Notes: a model not told the origin generated them from the letters alone. Positions 51,111 through 60,757 are shown, counted from the stretch's first letter. The stretch: DNA of 64,000 nt from Streptomyces endocoffeicus (GCF_016741935.1 NZ_JAERRG010000004.1:62001-126000); one strand, 5' to 3'. Numbers and translations: made by a program.

Positions 51111-52261
51111 CGCAGCGCGGCCTCCAGCAGCCGGTCCACCAGCTCGGGGTAGCTCACGCCGCTCTCCTGCCACATGCGCGGGTACATCGAGATCGGGGTG
51201 AAGCCGGGCATGGTGTTGATCTCGTTGATCACGAACTCGCCGCTGTCCAGCAGGAAGAAGTCGGCCCGGACCAGCCCCTCGCAGGACGCCGCCTCGAAGG
51301 CGGCCACCGCGAGCTCCTGGACCCGGCGGGTCTGCTCCTCGGTGAGCGGCGCGGGCACGATGCCGTCCGCCGCGTCGATGTACTTCGCCTCGAAGTCGTA
51401 GAAGGCGTGGGAGGAGACCGGCGGGATCTCGGCGGGCACGCTGGCGCGCGGCCCGTCCTCGTACTCCAGCACCCCGCACTCGATCTCGCGGCCGCGCAGC
51501 AGCGCCTCCACGATGACCTTCGGATCGTGGCGCCTGGCCTCCTCGACGGCCGCGTCCAGGTCATCCGGGCCCTCGACCTTGCTGATGCCGAAGGACGAGC
51601 CGGCGCGCGCGGGCTTCACGAAGAGCGGCCAGCCGTGCTCCTCGGCGAACTCCACGATCCTCTGGCGGGCGGCGGCGGGTTCCCGCTCCCAGGCCCGGGG
51701 GCGGATCACCTCGTACGGGCCGACGGGCAGCCCGAAGGAGACGAACACCCGCTTCATGTACTCCTTGTCCATGCCCACGGCGGAGGCGAGCACCCCGGCG
51801 CCCACGTACGGCACCCCGGAGAGCTCCAGCAGCCCCTGGAGGGTGCCGTCCTCGCCGTACGGGCCGTGCAGCATGGGGAAGACGACGTCGACGTCGCCCA
51901 GTGCCTTGGGCACCGCCCCCGGCTCGCTGTAGACGACCTCGCGGTTCCCCGGGTCGACCGGGAGGACGACCGAGCCCTCGCTGGACTCGGCGAGCCGTTC
52001 GACGCTGGGCAGCTCGCGGTTGGCGATGGCCATCCGCTCGGGCTCGTCGGCGGTCAGCGCCCAACGGCCGTCCGTGGTGATGCCGATCGGCAGCACGTCG
52101 TACTTCTCGCGGTCGATGGCGCGCAGCACGGCACCGGCGGTGACCACCGAGATGGCGTGCTCGGAGCTGCGGCCGCCGAAGACGACGGCGACGCGCGGCT
52201 TCCGCCGCTCGCCTCCGGAGGAAGCCGGGACAGGGCGTGGGGAAGGGGTCTGGCTGCTCAT
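51089..52261 (-). CDS. ddlA: D-alanine-D-alanine ligase
   Basis: 390 residues. ATP-grasp enzyme: VAVVFGGRSSEHAISVVTAG, FPMLHGPYGEDGTLQGLLEL, KPARAGSSFGISKVEG, and VINEINTMPGFTPISMYP. The omega loop reads FYDFEAKY, with the tyrosine typical of D-Ala-D-Ala (not D-Ala-D-Lac) ligases. It supplies the peptidoglycan dipeptide. Sits 35 bp upstream of the gpsA gene's end on the same strand. Confidence 0.96.
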   Translation of the reverse strand: MSSQTPSPRPVPASSGGERRKPRVAVVFGGRSSEHAISVVTAGAVLRAIDREKYDVLPIGITTDGRWALTADEPERMAIANRELPSVERLAESSEGSVVLPVDPGNREVVYSEPGAVPKALGDVDVVFPMLHGPYGEDGTLQGLLELSGVPYVGAGVLASAVGMDKEYMKRVFVSFGLPVGPYEVIRPRAWEREPAAARQRIVEFAEEHGWPLFVKPARAGSSFGISKVEGPDDLDAAVEEARRHDPKVIVEALLRGREIECGVLEYEDGPRASVPAEIPPVSSHAFYDFEAKYIDAADGIVPAPLTEEQTRRVQELAVAAFEAASCEGLVRADFFLLDSGEFVINEINTMPGFTPISMYPRMWQESGVSYPELVDRLLEAALRRATGLR

Positions 52262-52295
52262 ATCGCGTTGAGGTTACCTTGCGGTCCGCGTGGCG

Positions 52296-53297
52296 TCAGT
52301 GCCGCTCGGCCTTGGCGCTGCGGGACATCAGCTCTTTGAGTGCGACAAGGGGCTGTTTGCCGTCGTGCACGATCTCGACGACGGTCTCGGTGATGGGCAT
52401 GTCGACGTCATGGCGGCGGGCGAGATCCAGCACCGACTCGCACGACTTGACACCCTCCGCGGTCTGCTTGGTGACCGCGATGGTCTCCTCCAGTGTCATC
52501 CCGCGGCCCAGGTTGGTGCCGAAGGTGTGGTTGCGGGAGAGCGGGGAGGAGCAGGTGGCGACGAGGTCGCCCATGCCCGCCAGGCCCGCGAAGGTGTGCG
52601 CGTCGGCGCCCATCGCCAGGCCCAGCCGGGTCGTTTCGGCGAGGCCGCGGGTGATGAGCGACGCCTTGGTGTTGTCGCCGAGCCCCATGCCGTCGGCGAT
52701 GCCCACGGCCAGCGCGATGACGTTCTTCACCGCGCCGCCCAGCTCGCAGCCGACCACGTCGGTGTTGGTGTACGGGCGGAAGTACGCGGTGTGGCAGGCG
52801 GTCTGGAGGCGGCGGGCCACGCTCTCGTCGGGGCAGGCCACCACGGAGGCGGCGGGCTGCCGGGCGGCGATCTCCTTGGCGAGGTTGGGCCCGGTGAGCA
52901 CCGCGACGCGCTCCGCGGGCGCCTTGGCGACCTCCTGGACGACCTCGCTCATCCGCTTGGCCGTGCCGAGTTCGACGCCCTTCATCAGGGAGACCAGCAC
53001 GGTGTCGGCGGCGAGCAGCGGGGCCCACTCGGAGAGGTTGCCGCGCAGCGTCTGGGAGGGCACGGAGAAGACGGTGAACTCCGCGCCGGCCGCGGCCTCG
53101 GCCGGGTCGGTGGTGGCCCGCACGCCGTCGGGGAGCCGCACCCCGGGGAAGTAGTCGGGATTGCCGTGGCCGGTGTTGATGGCCTCGACGACCCCGGGCC
53201 GGCGCCCCCACAGCGTCACCTCGCACCCCGCGTCGGCGAGCACCATCGCGAAGGCGGTGCCCCAGGAGCCGGTGCCGAAGACGGCGCAGCGCGTCAC
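52296..53297 (-). CDS. gpsA: NAD(P)H glycerol-3-phosphate dehydrogenase
   Basis: 333 residues from GTG. AVFGTGSWGTAFAMVLADAG binds NAD(P); LTGPNLAKEIAARQPAASVV and CELGGAVKNVIALAVGIADG hold catalytic lysines. It makes sn-glycerol-3-phosphate for phospholipids. The GTG overlaps the plsC stop (GTGA). Confidence 0.96.
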   Translation of the reverse strand: MTRCAVFGTGSWGTAFAMVLADAGCEVTLWGRRPGVVEAINTGHGNPDYFPGVRLPDGVRATTDPAEAAAGAEFTVFSVPSQTLRGNLSEWAPLLAADTVLVSLMKGVELGTAKRMSEVVQEVAKAPAERVAVLTGPNLAKEIAARQPAASVVACPDESVARRLQTACHTAYFRPYTNTDVVGCELGGAVKNVIALAVGIADGMGLGDNTKASLITRGLAETTRLGLAMGADAHTFAGLAGMGDLVATCSSPLSRNHTFGTNLGRGMTLEETIAVTKQTAEGVKSCESVLDLARRHDVDMPITETVVEIVHDGKQPLVALKELMSRSAKAERH

Positions 53298-54052
53298 TTG
53301 CTCTCCTCATCGGCCAGCGGGAGCGGCGGGCCGTCGGTGCCGGACCGGGTGGGCCGGTCGTGCCTCTGAACGGGCGCCGGTTCGCCGCGAACCTCGGAGA
53401 GGAGCTCGGTGACGGCGTCCATGATGGTGTCGGTGGCCGCCCTGAGGACCTCCGCGGTGGGCTCCTGGCCGTAGAACTCGGACAGGTCCACCGGCGGGCC
53501 GGCGTGCACCTTGAGCGTCTTACGGGGGAAGAGGCGGACCCGCTTCTCCTTGGCGTAGGGCGGCACGGCCTCGTTGGCGCCCCACTGGGCGACGGGGATG
53601 ACCGGCGCCTTGGTGAGCAGCGCGACCCGCGCGGCGCCGGTCTTCCCGCGCATGGGCCACATGTCCGGGTCGCGGGTGAGGGTGCCCTCGGGGTAGAAGG
53701 CCACGCACTCCCCCTTGTTGATGGCGTCCACGGCGGACCGGAAGGCGTTGGCGGCGTCGGTGGACTCGCGGTAGACGGGGATCTGGCCGGTGCCGCGGAG
53801 CATGGTGCCCACGAAGCCGCCTCGGAAGAGGGCGGCCTTGGCGAGGAAGCGCGGCACCCTTCCGGTGTTGTACTGGAAGTGCGCGTAGGAGAGCGGGTCG
53901 AGATACGAGTTGTGGTTGATCGCGGTGATAAATCCACCGTCGGCGGGAATGTGCTCCATTCCGTGCCAGTCCCGCTTGAACAGAACCACCAGCGGGGGTT
54001 TGCACAAGACCGCTGCCATGCGGTACCAGAAGCCGATTCTGCGGCCGGACAC
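53294..54052 (-). CDS. plsC: 1-acyl-sn-glycerol-3-phosphate acyltransferase
   Basis: 252 residues. Catalytic NHNSYLD (H-x4-D), RGTGQIPVYRES and FYPEGTLTRDPD (binding motif). I take the GTG at 54052 (SGRRIGFWYRMAAVL) because AGAGAGG lies nine bases upstream; ATG 54061 directly abuts that site. It makes phosphatidic acid, fitting its coupling with gpsA. A Pro/Arg-rich C-terminal tail follows the domain. Confidence 0.92.
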   Translation of the reverse strand: MSGRRIGFWYRMAAVLCKPPLVVLFKRDWHGMEHIPADGGFITAINHNSYLDPLSYAHFQYNTGRVPRFLAKAALFRGGFVGTMLRGTGQIPVYRESTDAANAFRSAVDAINKGECVAFYPEGTLTRDPDMWPMRGKTGAARVALLTKAPVIPVAQWGANEAVPPYAKEKRVRLFPRKTLKVHAGPPVDLSEFYGQEPTAEVLRAATDTIMDAVTELLSEVRGEPAPVQRHDRPTRSGTDGPPLPLADEESK

Positions 54053-54223
54053 TCGGAACATCCTCTCTTGGACCCTGCTGACCTGCTGGCTTGCTGTCGT
54101 CCCCGGCAGCCGCACAAGTGTCGCTCCAGGCACCCCGTCTGTCGAGAACACCGTAACCCCGCACGTCTCCGGCGAGCCGGGCAGCAGGTCAGAATGAGGC
54201 CCGTGGGAAGAAACGGAGCCCCT

Positions 54224-55045
54224 GTGACCTGGACCCTCGTGGTGCCGCTGAAGCCCCTGGCACGGGCCAAGACCAGGCTCTCCGACGCCGCGGGGGACGG
54301 TCCGCGTGCCTCGCTCGCCCTCGCGTTCGCCCAGGACACGGTGGGCGCGGCGCTGGCGAGCCGGTGGGTGCGGGAGGTGACCGTCGTCACCGACGACCCG
54401 CTCGCCGGACGTGAGCTGTCGGCCCTCGGCGCCCGGATCCTGCCCGACTCCCCGGGGCTCGGACTGAACGCGGCGCTGGCGCACGGCGCCCGCGCGGTCC
54501 GCGAGGAGCGCCCCGGGGCCGCCGTGGCGGCGCTCAACGCCGATCTCCCGGCGCTGCGGACGGTGGAGCTCGACCTGGTGCTCGAGGCCGCCGCCGACTT
54601 CTCACGCGCCTTCCTGGCAGACGCCGCGGGGGTGGGCACCACACTGCTCTCGGCGGCGCCCGGCGCCGAGCTGGCGCCCGCCTTCGGGGGCCCGTCACGG
54701 GACCGGCACCGGGCGTCGGGGGCGCGGGAGATCGAGCTGGCGGGGGTGGACTCGGTACGGCGCGACGTGGACACGGCCGGGGATCTGCGCGCGGCGGTGG
54801 CCCTGGGCGTGGGCTCCCACACCAGGGCTAGGCTGGCGGACATGCAGGGAACCGCCTATACGTACGACCCCGAGACCCGCGCCGGCAGCGTGCTGCTGGA
54901 CGACGGCACCCCGCTGCCGTTCGACACCGCGGCCTTCGACGCCGGGGGGCTGCGGATGCTGCGCCCGGGGCAGCGGGTGCGGATCGAGGTGGCGGGCGAG
55001 GGCGAGCAGCGCCGGGTCGTCTTCGTCACGCTGCAGACCTTCTGA
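54224..55045 (+). CDS. cofC: CofC 2-phospho-L-lactate guanylyltransferase fused to a small cold-shock-like domain
   Basis: 273 residues from GTG ([20 protein letters not shown]), GGAG five bases upstream. Residues 1-~200 are CofC ([51 protein letters not shown]), in F420 synthesis. With no stop, residues 207-273 ([39 protein letters not shown]) form an OB/cold-shock-like domain that I recall as a separate ~67-residue gene in other streptomycetes. ATG 54842 is in frame and could also be an internal start. A TAG at the junction (GGCTAGGC) is out of frame. Confidence 0.82.
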   Translation: MTWTLVVPLKPLARAKTRLSDAAGDGPRASLALAFAQDTVGAALASRWVREVTVVTDDPLAGRELSALGARILPDSPGLGLNAALAHGARAVREERPGAAVAALNADLPALRTVELDLVLEAAADFSRAFLADAAGVGTTLLSAAPGAELAPAFGGPSRDRHRASGAREIELAGVDSVRRDVDTAGDLRAAVALGVGSHTRARLADMQGTAYTYDPETRAGSVLLDDGTPLPFDTAAFDAGGLRMLRPGQRVRIEVAGEGEQRRVVFVTLQTF

Positions 55046-55077
55046 GCGCCGCGCGGCTCCGCGCCCGGCGGAGAAAT

Positions 55078-55113
55078 CCGAGCGCCACGGAGATTCCGAG
55101 CGCCACGGAGGTT
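55078..55113 (+). repeat. 18-bp tandem repeat downstream of cofC
   Basis: CCGAGCGCCACGGAGATT followed directly by CCGAGCGCCACGGAGGTT, 33 bp after the stop codon. Confidence 0.75.
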
Positions 55114-55156
55114 CTGGGCGCGAACCCCTGCGACACCGGGCGCCGACAAACACCGC

Positions 55157-55185
55157 GGGCCGGGCTCCCTCGGGGAGCCCGGCCC
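55157..55185. terminator. Bidirectional terminator between cofC and hupS
   Basis: Perfect 13-bp stem GGGCCGGGCTCCC and complement, 3-base loop, between convergent genes. Confidence 0.88.
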
Positions 55186-55220
55186 GGCGCGGATGCGGTG
55201 GGGCGCCTGAGCGCCGCCGG

Positions 55221-55799
55221 CTAGCGCTTCCTGGCGGTGGTCTTCTTCGCGGTGGTCTTGCGGGCGCTCGTCTTGCGCGCCGGGGCCTTCTTCGCCGCGG
55301 CCTTGGCGGGTGCCTTCTTGGCCGCGGCCTTCTTGGCGGTGGTCTTCTTCGCCGCCGCCTTGGCCGGCGCCTTCTTGGCGGCGGCGGCCTTCTTCGCGGC
55401 GGGTGCCTTCTTCGCAGGAGCCTTCTTGGCGGTCGCCTTCTTGGCCGCGGCCTTCTTCGCCGCCACCTGGAGGCTGCCCTTGGGGGCCTTCTTCACGGCG
55501 ACCTCGCCGCCGCGCGGGAGCTTCTTGGAGCCGCTCACCAGATCCTTGAAGCCCTGACCGGGGCGGAAGCGGGGCACCGAGGTCTTCTTGACCCGCACGC
55601 GCTCCCCGGTCTGCGGGTTACGGGCGTACCGGGCGGGCCGCTCCACCTTCTCGAACGAACCGAATCCAGTGACCGAAACTCGCTCCCCGGTGACGACCGC
55701 CCGGACGATGGCGTCCAGGACGGCGTCTACGGCATCGGCGGCCTGCTGACGGCCGCCGACCTTGTCGGCAATCGCTTCTACGAGCTGCGCCTTGTTCAC
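55221..55799 (-). CDS. hupS: HU-family nucleoid protein with lysine/alanine tail (HupS)
   Basis: 192 residues from GTG ([15 protein letters not shown]). Residues 1-~92 are a canonical HU fold ([40 protein letters not shown]). The remaining ~95 residues are histone-H1-like KKAAAKK/KKAPAKK repeats. This is HupS-type, reported in S. coelicolor to be sporulation-associated. Upstream DNA is AT-rich with TATATAT near 55862. Confidence 0.95.
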   Translation of the reverse strand: MNKAQLVEAIADKVGGRQQAADAVDAVLDAIVRAVVTGERVSVTGFGSFEKVERPARYARNPQTGERVRVKKTSVPRFRPGQGFKDLVSGSKKLPRGGEVAVKKAPKGSLQVAAKKAAAKKATAKKAPAKKAPAAKKAAAAKKAPAKAAAKKTTAKKAAAKKAPAKAAAKKAPARKTSARKTTAKKTTARKR

Positions 55800-55924
55800 G
55801 TCTTCCCCTTCGGAGGCATTGCCAGAATCAATGTGTTCAAGCCTTTTCGCACGTTAGGCAGATATATACCGCAAATCAAACACGAAACGGGCTAATCACC
55901 CTTGTGCCGCAACGCACTCGATCG

Positions 55925-56170
55925 TCACGGACTTCCGTCGGTGTCGGGATCTTCGGGGAAACGCCCCTCGTCGAGGTCGTTCATGAACCGCTCCAGACGC
56001 GTTGCCGCGTCTGCGAGATCGTGTTTCGCCGCTGAGGTCATGACCAGCAGCTTCCGGGACAGCGCCATCCGTACGCCCTCCGGGACTTGCAGTGCGCGCA
56101 CCTTTGCGTGCGCTTCCTTGAGCCGGTCGGCGACGATGCCGTAGAGCTCGAGTTGGCCGTCGCGTTCCAT
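55925..56170 (-). CDS. Small conserved hypothetical protein
   Basis: 81 residues, MERDGQLELYGIVADRLKEA, helical (AHAKVRALQVPEGVRMALSR, ATRLERFMNDLDEGRFPEDP). Unknown function; position between leuD and hupS is conserved in streptomycetes as I recall. No clear ribosome-binding site before the ATG, so possibly leaderless. Confidence 0.72.
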   Translation of the reverse strand: MERDGQLELYGIVADRLKEAHAKVRALQVPEGVRMALSRKLLVMTSAAKHDLADAATRLERFMNDLDEGRFPEDPDTDGSP

Positions 56171-56224
56171 GCACTGATTGTGCCATCTGAGGCGAGTTGT
56201 CGCTTCACGGGGCCTCAACATGCC

Positions 56225-56258
56225 GATGCGCCGCCGGTCCGAGGACCGGCGGCGCATC
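56225..56258 (-). terminator. leuCD terminator
   Basis: Perfect 15-bp stem GATGCGCCGCCGGTC and complement with a 4-base loop, 37 bp after the leuD stop. Confidence 0.88.
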
Positions 56259-56294
56259 TTGCCAAACCCGCTCTGCACAGGGAGAACCGGGGGG

Positions 56295-56888
56295 TCAGAC
56301 CTCCACGGTGCTGGGCTTGTAGGAGGGGCGACGCGCCTCGTACGAGGCGATCGAGTCCTCCTCCCTGAGGGTGAGACTGATGTCGTCCAGGCCCTCCAGG
56401 AGTCGCCACCGGGCATTCTCGTCAAGCTCAAAATCAGCCGTGATGCCCTCGGCCCGGACCTGGCGCTCGACGAGGTCCACGGTGACCTCCGCGGTGGGGT
56501 CCGCCTCGACCAGCTTCCACAGCCGGTCCACGGTCTCCTGCGGCAGGACGACGGTCAGCAGCCCGTTCTTGAGCGAGTTGCCCCGGAAGATGTCGGCGAA
56601 GCGGGGGGAGATGACGGCCTTGAAGCCGTAGTTCTGCAGCGCCCACACCGCGTGCTCGCGCGAGGAGCCGGTGCCGAAGTCGGGACCGGCCACCAGAACC
56701 GTTCCACCCTTGTGCTCGGCCTTGTTGAGCACGAACTCCGGGTCCTTGCGCCACGCCTCGAAGAGGCCGTCCTCGAAGCCGTCGCGGGTGACCTTCTTGA
56801 GCCAGTGCGCCGGGATGATCTGGTCCGTGTCCACGTTGCTGCGGCGCAGCGGGACGGCCCGGCCGGTGTGCGTGGTGAATGCTTCCAT
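56295..56888 (-). CDS. leuD: 3-isopropylmalate dehydratase small subunit
   Basis: 197 residues: [40 protein letters not shown] and [15 protein letters not shown]. With LeuC it isomerises 2- to 3-isopropylmalate in leucine synthesis. It starts 7 bp after leuC. Confidence 0.97.
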   Translation of the reverse strand: MEAFTTHTGRAVPLRRSNVDTDQIIPAHWLKKVTRDGFEDGLFEAWRKDPEFVLNKAEHKGGTVLVAGPDFGTGSSREHAVWALQNYGFKAVISPRFADIFRGNSLKNGLLTVVLPQETVDRLWKLVEADPTAEVTVDLVERQVRAEGITADFELDENARWRLLEGLDDISLTLREEDSIASYEARRPSYKPSTVEV

Positions 56889-56894
56889 GACTGC

Positions 56895-58325
56895 TCAGGC
56901 CCCCACGGGAGTCGATACGGCGGCGTCGGACAGGTCGGCGGGCGAGGCCAGATGGCCCAGCACCGCGGTGGCGGCGGCGACCTGCGGCGAGACCAGGTGG
57001 GTCCGGCCTCCCTTGCCCTGCCGGCCCTCGAAGTTGCGGTTGGACGTGGACGCCGACCGCTCCCCGGGGGCGAGCTGGTCGGGGTTCATGCCCAGGCACA
57101 TCGAGCAGCCCGCGTGCCGCCATTCGGCCCCCGCGGCGGTGAACACCTTGTCCAGCCCCTCCTCGACGGCCTGGAGGGCGACCCGCACCGAGCCGGGGAC
57201 CACCAACATCCGTACGCCGTCGGCCACCGCACGGCCGGACAGCACCGAGGCGGCGGAGCGCAGGTCCTCGATCCGCCCGTTGGTGCAGGAGCCGACGAAG
57301 ACCGTGTCCACCTTGATGTCGCGCAGCGGCTGACCGGCCGTCAGACCCATGTACTCCAGGGCCTTCTCGGCGGCGTAGCTCTCGCTGGCGTCCTCGAAGG
57401 AGGCCGGGTCCGGTACCGACTCCGACAGCGGCGCGCCCTGGCCGGGGTTGGTGCCCCAGGTGACGAACGGGGCGAGTTCGGAGGCGTCGATGACGACCTC
57501 ACGGTCGAAGGCGGCGTCGTCGTCGCCGCGCAGGGTGCGCCAGTACGCGACGGCGGCGTCCCAGTCGGCGCCCTGGGGGGCGTGCGGGCGGCCCTCCAGA
57601 TAGGCGAAGGTCGTCTCGTCCGGGGCGATCATGCCCGCGCGGGCGCCCGCCTCGATGGACATGTTGCACACGGTCATCCGGGCCTCCATCGAGAGCTTCT
57701 CGATGGCGGAGCCGCGGTACTCGATCACATAGCCCTGGCCGCCGCCGGTGCCGATCTTCGCGATGATCGCCAGGATCAGGTCCTTGGCGGTGACGCTCTC
57801 GGGCAGCTCACCCTCGACGGTGATCGCCATGGTCTTGAACGGCGCGAGCGGCAGCGTCTGGGTGGCCAGCACATGCTCGACCTGGCTGGTGCCGATGCCG
57901 AACGCGAGCGCGCCGAAGGCGCCGTGGGTCGAGGTGTGGCTGTCACCGCAGACCACGGTCGTCCCCGGCTGGGTCAGTCCCAGCTGCGGTCCCACCACGT
58001 GGACGACGCCCTGCTCGACATCGCCGAGCGGGTGCAGCCGGACACCGAACTCCGCGCAGTTCTTGCGCAGCGTCTCCAACTGGGCGCGGGAGACGGGGTC
58101 CGCGATCGGCTTGTCGATGTCGAGGGTGGGGGTGTTGTGGTCCTCGGTCGCGAGGGTGAGATCGGTACGACGGACCGTGCGGCCGGCCTTGCGCAGGCCG
58201 TCGAACGCCTGCGGGCTGGTCACCTCGTGCAGCAGATGCAGATCGATGAAGAGCAGGTCAGGCTCGCCTTCGGCGCGCCGGACGACATGGTCGTCCCAGA
58301 CCTTCTCCGCGAGTGTCCGTCCCAT
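56895..58325 (-). CDS. leuC: 3-isopropylmalate dehydratase large subunit
   Basis: 476 residues from ATG ([20 protein letters not shown]), GGAGGG six bases upstream. [37 protein letters not shown] and [15 protein letters not shown] contain the three [4Fe-4S] cysteines. Divergent from ndgR; a palindrome between them is a candidate NdgR site. Confidence 0.97.
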   Translation of the reverse strand: MGRTLAEKVWDDHVVRRAEGEPDLLFIDLHLLHEVTSPQAFDGLRKAGRTVRRTDLTLATEDHNTPTLDIDKPIADPVSRAQLETLRKNCAEFGVRLHPLGDVEQGVVHVVGPQLGLTQPGTTVVCGDSHTSTHGAFGALAFGIGTSQVEHVLATQTLPLAPFKTMAITVEGELPESVTAKDLILAIIAKIGTGGGQGYVIEYRGSAIEKLSMEARMTVCNMSIEAGARAGMIAPDETTFAYLEGRPHAPQGADWDAAVAYWRTLRGDDDAAFDREVVIDASELAPFVTWGTNPGQGAPLSESVPDPASFEDASESYAAEKALEYMGLTAGQPLRDIKVDTVFVGSCTNGRIEDLRSAASVLSGRAVADGVRMLVVPGSVRVALQAVEEGLDKVFTAAGAEWRHAGCSMCLGMNPDQLAPGERSASTSNRNFEGRQGKGGRTHLVSPQVAAATAVLGHLASPADLSDAAVSTPVGA

Positions 58326-58436
58326 CGCATTCCCTCCGACCGGCGCCAGTGCCGGCCCAAAACTCGAGTCGAGAGCGTGCCCTGGTCCGCGGGCCCGCCA
58401 TTTACAGGGTGGGGGGTATCCCGGGAAATTGAACTT

Positions 58437-58457
58437 GCGTTTCACAGTGTGAGACGC
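58437..58457. promoter_or_regulatory. Candidate NdgR operator between leuC and ndgR
   Basis: GCGTTTCAC-AGT-GTGAGACGC is a 9-3-9 inverted repeat with one mismatch, 112 bp before leuC and 13 bp before ndgR. NdgR is known to control leuCD from this intergenic region. Confidence 0.65.
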
Positions 58458-58469
58458 GAGTATCGTCCC

Positions 58470-59186
58470 ATGGACAACACTAGCGGTGTCGGCGTTCTCG
58501 ACAAGGCGGCTCTGGTTCTGAGCGCCCTTGAGTCCGGTCCGGCCACCCTCGCCGGGCTGGTCGGGGCGACCGGCCTCGCCCGCCCGACGGCGCACCGGCT
58601 GGCGGTGGCACTCGAGCACCACCGGATGGTGGCACGTGACATGCAGGGGCGCTTCATTCTGGGCCCCCGCCTGGCCGAGCTGGCGGCGGCCGCGGGCGAG
58701 GACCGGCTGCTCGCCACGGCCGGGCCCGTACTCACCCATCTCCGGGACGTGACCGGCGAGAGCGCGCAGCTCTACCGGCGCCAGGGAGACATGCGCATCT
58801 GTGTCGCCGCGGCCGAGCGGCTGTCCGGACTGCGGGACACCGTGCCGGTCGGCTCCACACTCCCCATGAAGGCCGGCTCGGCCGCCCAGGTGCTGATGGC
58901 CTGGGAAGAGCCCGAGCGGCTGCACCGCGGACTCCAGGGGGCCCGCTTCACCGCCACGGCCCTGTCGGGCGTACGGCGGCGGGGCTGGGCCCAGTCGATC
59001 GGCGAGCGGGAGCCCGGCGTGGCGTCCGTCTCCGCACCCGTACGCGGCCCGTCCAACCGCGTGGTCGCCGCCGTCTCGGTCTCCGGACCGATCGAGCGGC
59101 TGACCCGCCACCCGGGCCGCATGCACGCCCAGGCGGTCATCGACGCGGCGGCCCGCCTGACGGACGCCCTCCGCCGGGGCAACTGA
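58470..59186 (+). CDS. ndgR: IclR-family regulator NdgR
   Basis: 238 residues from ATG ([20 protein letters not shown]). N-terminal winged HTH ([20 protein letters not shown]), then the IclR effector domain ([40 protein letters not shown]). It regulates leucine and other amino-acid genes in streptomycetes. Confidence 0.93.
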   Translation: MDNTSGVGVLDKAALVLSALESGPATLAGLVGATGLARPTAHRLAVALEHHRMVARDMQGRFILGPRLAELAAAAGEDRLLATAGPVLTHLRDVTGESAQLYRRQGDMRICVAAAERLSGLRDTVPVGSTLPMKAGSAAQVLMAWEEPERLHRGLQGARFTATALSGVRRRGWAQSIGEREPGVASVSAPVRGPSNRVVAAVSVSGPIERLTRHPGRMHAQAVIDAAARLTDALRRGN

Positions 59187-59207
59187 TGAGCGCCTTACGG
59201 CGCCCTG

Positions 59208-59699
59208 CTACGCCTTGTTCAAGCTCAGCCGGTCGGCCGCACGGTCCCCGCGGCGGCCGACCGGGACGACTCCGGAGGCCTGACCCAGACCGAACGCCGG
59301 CATGTTGATGTAGACCGCCTCGTGCGCCCCGGCCGGTACGACATAGGTCTCGTGCCAGAAGCCGACCTTGCCCTTGCCCTCCCGCAGCCTGCGGTTGAAC
59401 GCCGCCCAGGCGGGACGGTGCTCCTTGTCCTGGGCCACCGAGTACTCCAGCAGCCGCTCGTGCGAGTCCCAGTACTGGACCACGTACAGCACCCGCGGCG
59501 CGCCGAACAGCACCTGATAGCCCAGCATCCCGCTCTCCCCGTCCCGCGACAGCTCGCGGAGCATCCGTGGCATCGCCCGGAAGACCGGCAGCCAGCTCCG
59601 CAGCGCACGGAAGCGGTTGATGCGCATACCGATCAGGAAGACGGTGACCTCCCCCTCGGCCTCGGCGGTCATACGGCCGGCCAGCAGCTCGGTACCCAT
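59208..59699 (-). CDS. DUF4188 (monooxygenase-like) family protein
   Basis: 163 residues from ATG (MGTELLAGRMTAEAEGEVTV), GAGGGG upstream. FLIGMRINRFRALRSWLPVF, LGYQVLFGAPRVLYVVQYWD and GFWHETYVVPAGAHEAVYIN match DUF4188, a ferredoxin-like-fold family with no proven reaction. Divergent from a MerR regulator with paired operators between them, so it is the likely target. Confidence 0.82.
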   Translation of the reverse strand: MGTELLAGRMTAEAEGEVTVFLIGMRINRFRALRSWLPVFRAMPRMLRELSRDGESGMLGYQVLFGAPRVLYVVQYWDSHERLLEYSVAQDKEHRPAWAAFNRRLREGKGKVGFWHETYVVPAGAHEAVYINMPAFGLGQASGVVPVGRRGDRAADRLSLNKA

Positions 59700-59734
59700 G
59701 GTGATCCCCTCGTTCCCCACGTACGGGATAGACT

Positions 59735-59777
59735 TGGATAGCGGCGCTATCCAGTTCTTAGATAGTGCCACTCTCCA
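59735..59777. promoter_or_regulatory. Paired MerR-type operators and promoter
   Basis: A perfect 19-bp palindrome TGGATAGCGGCGCTATCCA (59735-59753) and a related element TAGATAGTGCCACTCTCCA (59759-59777), 24 bp apart. On the plus strand TTGGAT (59734) and TAGATA (59759) are -35/-10-like with a 19-bp spacer, the long spacer typical of MerR-controlled promoters. Confidence 0.7.
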
Positions 59778-59795
59778 ACGGAAGGTGCAACAGGG

Positions 59796-60437
59796 ATGCG
59801 ACTGGCGGAGCTCAGCGAGCGCAGCGGAGTGCCCACCGCGACGATCAAGTACTACCTGCGCGAGCGGCTGCTGCCGCCGGGAGAGCGGATCACCGCCACC
59901 CAGGCCGAGTACGGCGAGGAGCATCTGCGCAGACTGCGGCTGGTGCGCTCGCTGATCCAGGTCGGCCGGATGCCGGTGGCCACGGCACGCGAGGTGCTGG
60001 CGGCCGCCGAGGACGAGTCGCTCAGCCAGAACACCCGGATGGGAGCCGCGATCTGGGCACTGCCGCACGGCCCCGAGCCCGACGAGGACGATCCGCACGC
60101 GGCGCGCGCCCGTGCGCAGGTGGACACCGTGCTGGGGCGGATGGGCTGGTCCTACGGCCAGGAGCTGGGCGACACCTCCCCCGCCTACCGGATGCTGGTG
60201 GCGGCCGTGGCCTCCCTGGACCGCCTGGGGTACCCCCATGACACCGAGCATCTGCTGGTGCACGCCCGGCTGGCGGGCGAACTGGCCGTCGCCGACCTGG
60301 ACCTGGTGGAGACCTACGACACCCCGCCGGAGCGGGTCGAGGCGGTGGTGGCCCTGACGGTGCTCTATGAACCGGTGCTGCTCAGCCTGCGGCGGCTCGC
60401 ACAAACCGAGGAATCCGGCCGTCGCTTCGAGGAGTGA
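59796..60437 (+). CDS. MerR-family transcriptional regulator
   Basis: 213 residues. N-terminal MerR HTH: RLAELSERSGVPTATIKYYL, RERLLPPGERI, EEHLRRLRLVRSLIQVGRMP. The C-terminal part (LGYPHDTEHLLVHARLAGEL) is an undefined effector domain without metal-binding cysteines. Divergent to the DUF4188 gene; probably autoregulated. Confidence 0.9.
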   Translation: MRLAELSERSGVPTATIKYYLRERLLPPGERITATQAEYGEEHLRRLRLVRSLIQVGRMPVATAREVLAAAEDESLSQNTRMGAAIWALPHGPEPDEDDPHAARARAQVDTVLGRMGWSYGQELGDTSPAYRMLVAAVASLDRLGYPHDTEHLLVHARLAGELAVADLDLVETYDTPPERVEAVVALTVLYEPVLLSLRRLAQTEESGRRFEE

Positions 60438-60466
60438 TCAGGGGCCGGGGGAAACGACCTGGACAC

Positions 60467-60499
60467 GAAAAAGCCCCCCGCTGACGCGGAGGGCTTTTC
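60467..60499. terminator. Bidirectional terminator between merR gene and tRNA cluster
   Basis: GAAAAAGCCCCCCGC and GCGGAGGGCTTTTC pair with one mismatch over TGAC, with A/T ends on both sides. Confidence 0.88.
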
Positions 60500-60504
60500 G
60501 CTGG

Positions 60505-60577
60505 TACCCCCGACCGGATTCGAACCGGCGCTACCGCCTTGAGAGGGCGGCGTGCTAGGCCGCTACACAACGGGGGC
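60505..60577 (-). tRNA. tRNA-Glu (CTC)
   Basis: 73 nt. GCCCCCG acceptor, GGTTCGAATCC T-arm, anticodon loop CTCTCAA. The following bases read CCA, so the 3' end is encoded; this is the last tRNA of the cluster in transcription order. Confidence 0.95.
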
Positions 60578-60599
60578 CTGAATCAGCACAGGTGCTGCG

Positions 60600-60671
60600 C
60601 TGGGCTACCAGGACTCGAACCTAGACTAAATGAACCAGAATCACTCGTGCTGCCAATTACACCATAGCCCA
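60600..60671 (-). tRNA. tRNA-Gln (CTG)
   Basis: 72 nt. TGGGCTA acceptor pairs with TAGCCCA, anticodon loop TTCTGGT, T-arm AGGTTCGAGTCCT. Confidence 0.95.
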
Positions 60672-60684
60672 TGGTATAGACCAG

Positions 60685-60757
60685 TACCCCCGACCGGATT
60701 CGAACCGGCGCTACCGCCTTGAGAGGGCGGCGTGCTAGGCCGCTACACAACGGGGGC
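60685..60757 (-). tRNA. tRNA-Glu (CTC)
   Basis: 73 nt, identical to the copy at 60505 through the mature sequence; no encoded CCA. Confidence 0.95.

Noticed and set aside
58326..58469. A leucine attenuator leader peptide before leuC
   Set aside because: No short frame with leucine runs exists; control by NdgR from the palindrome is more likely.
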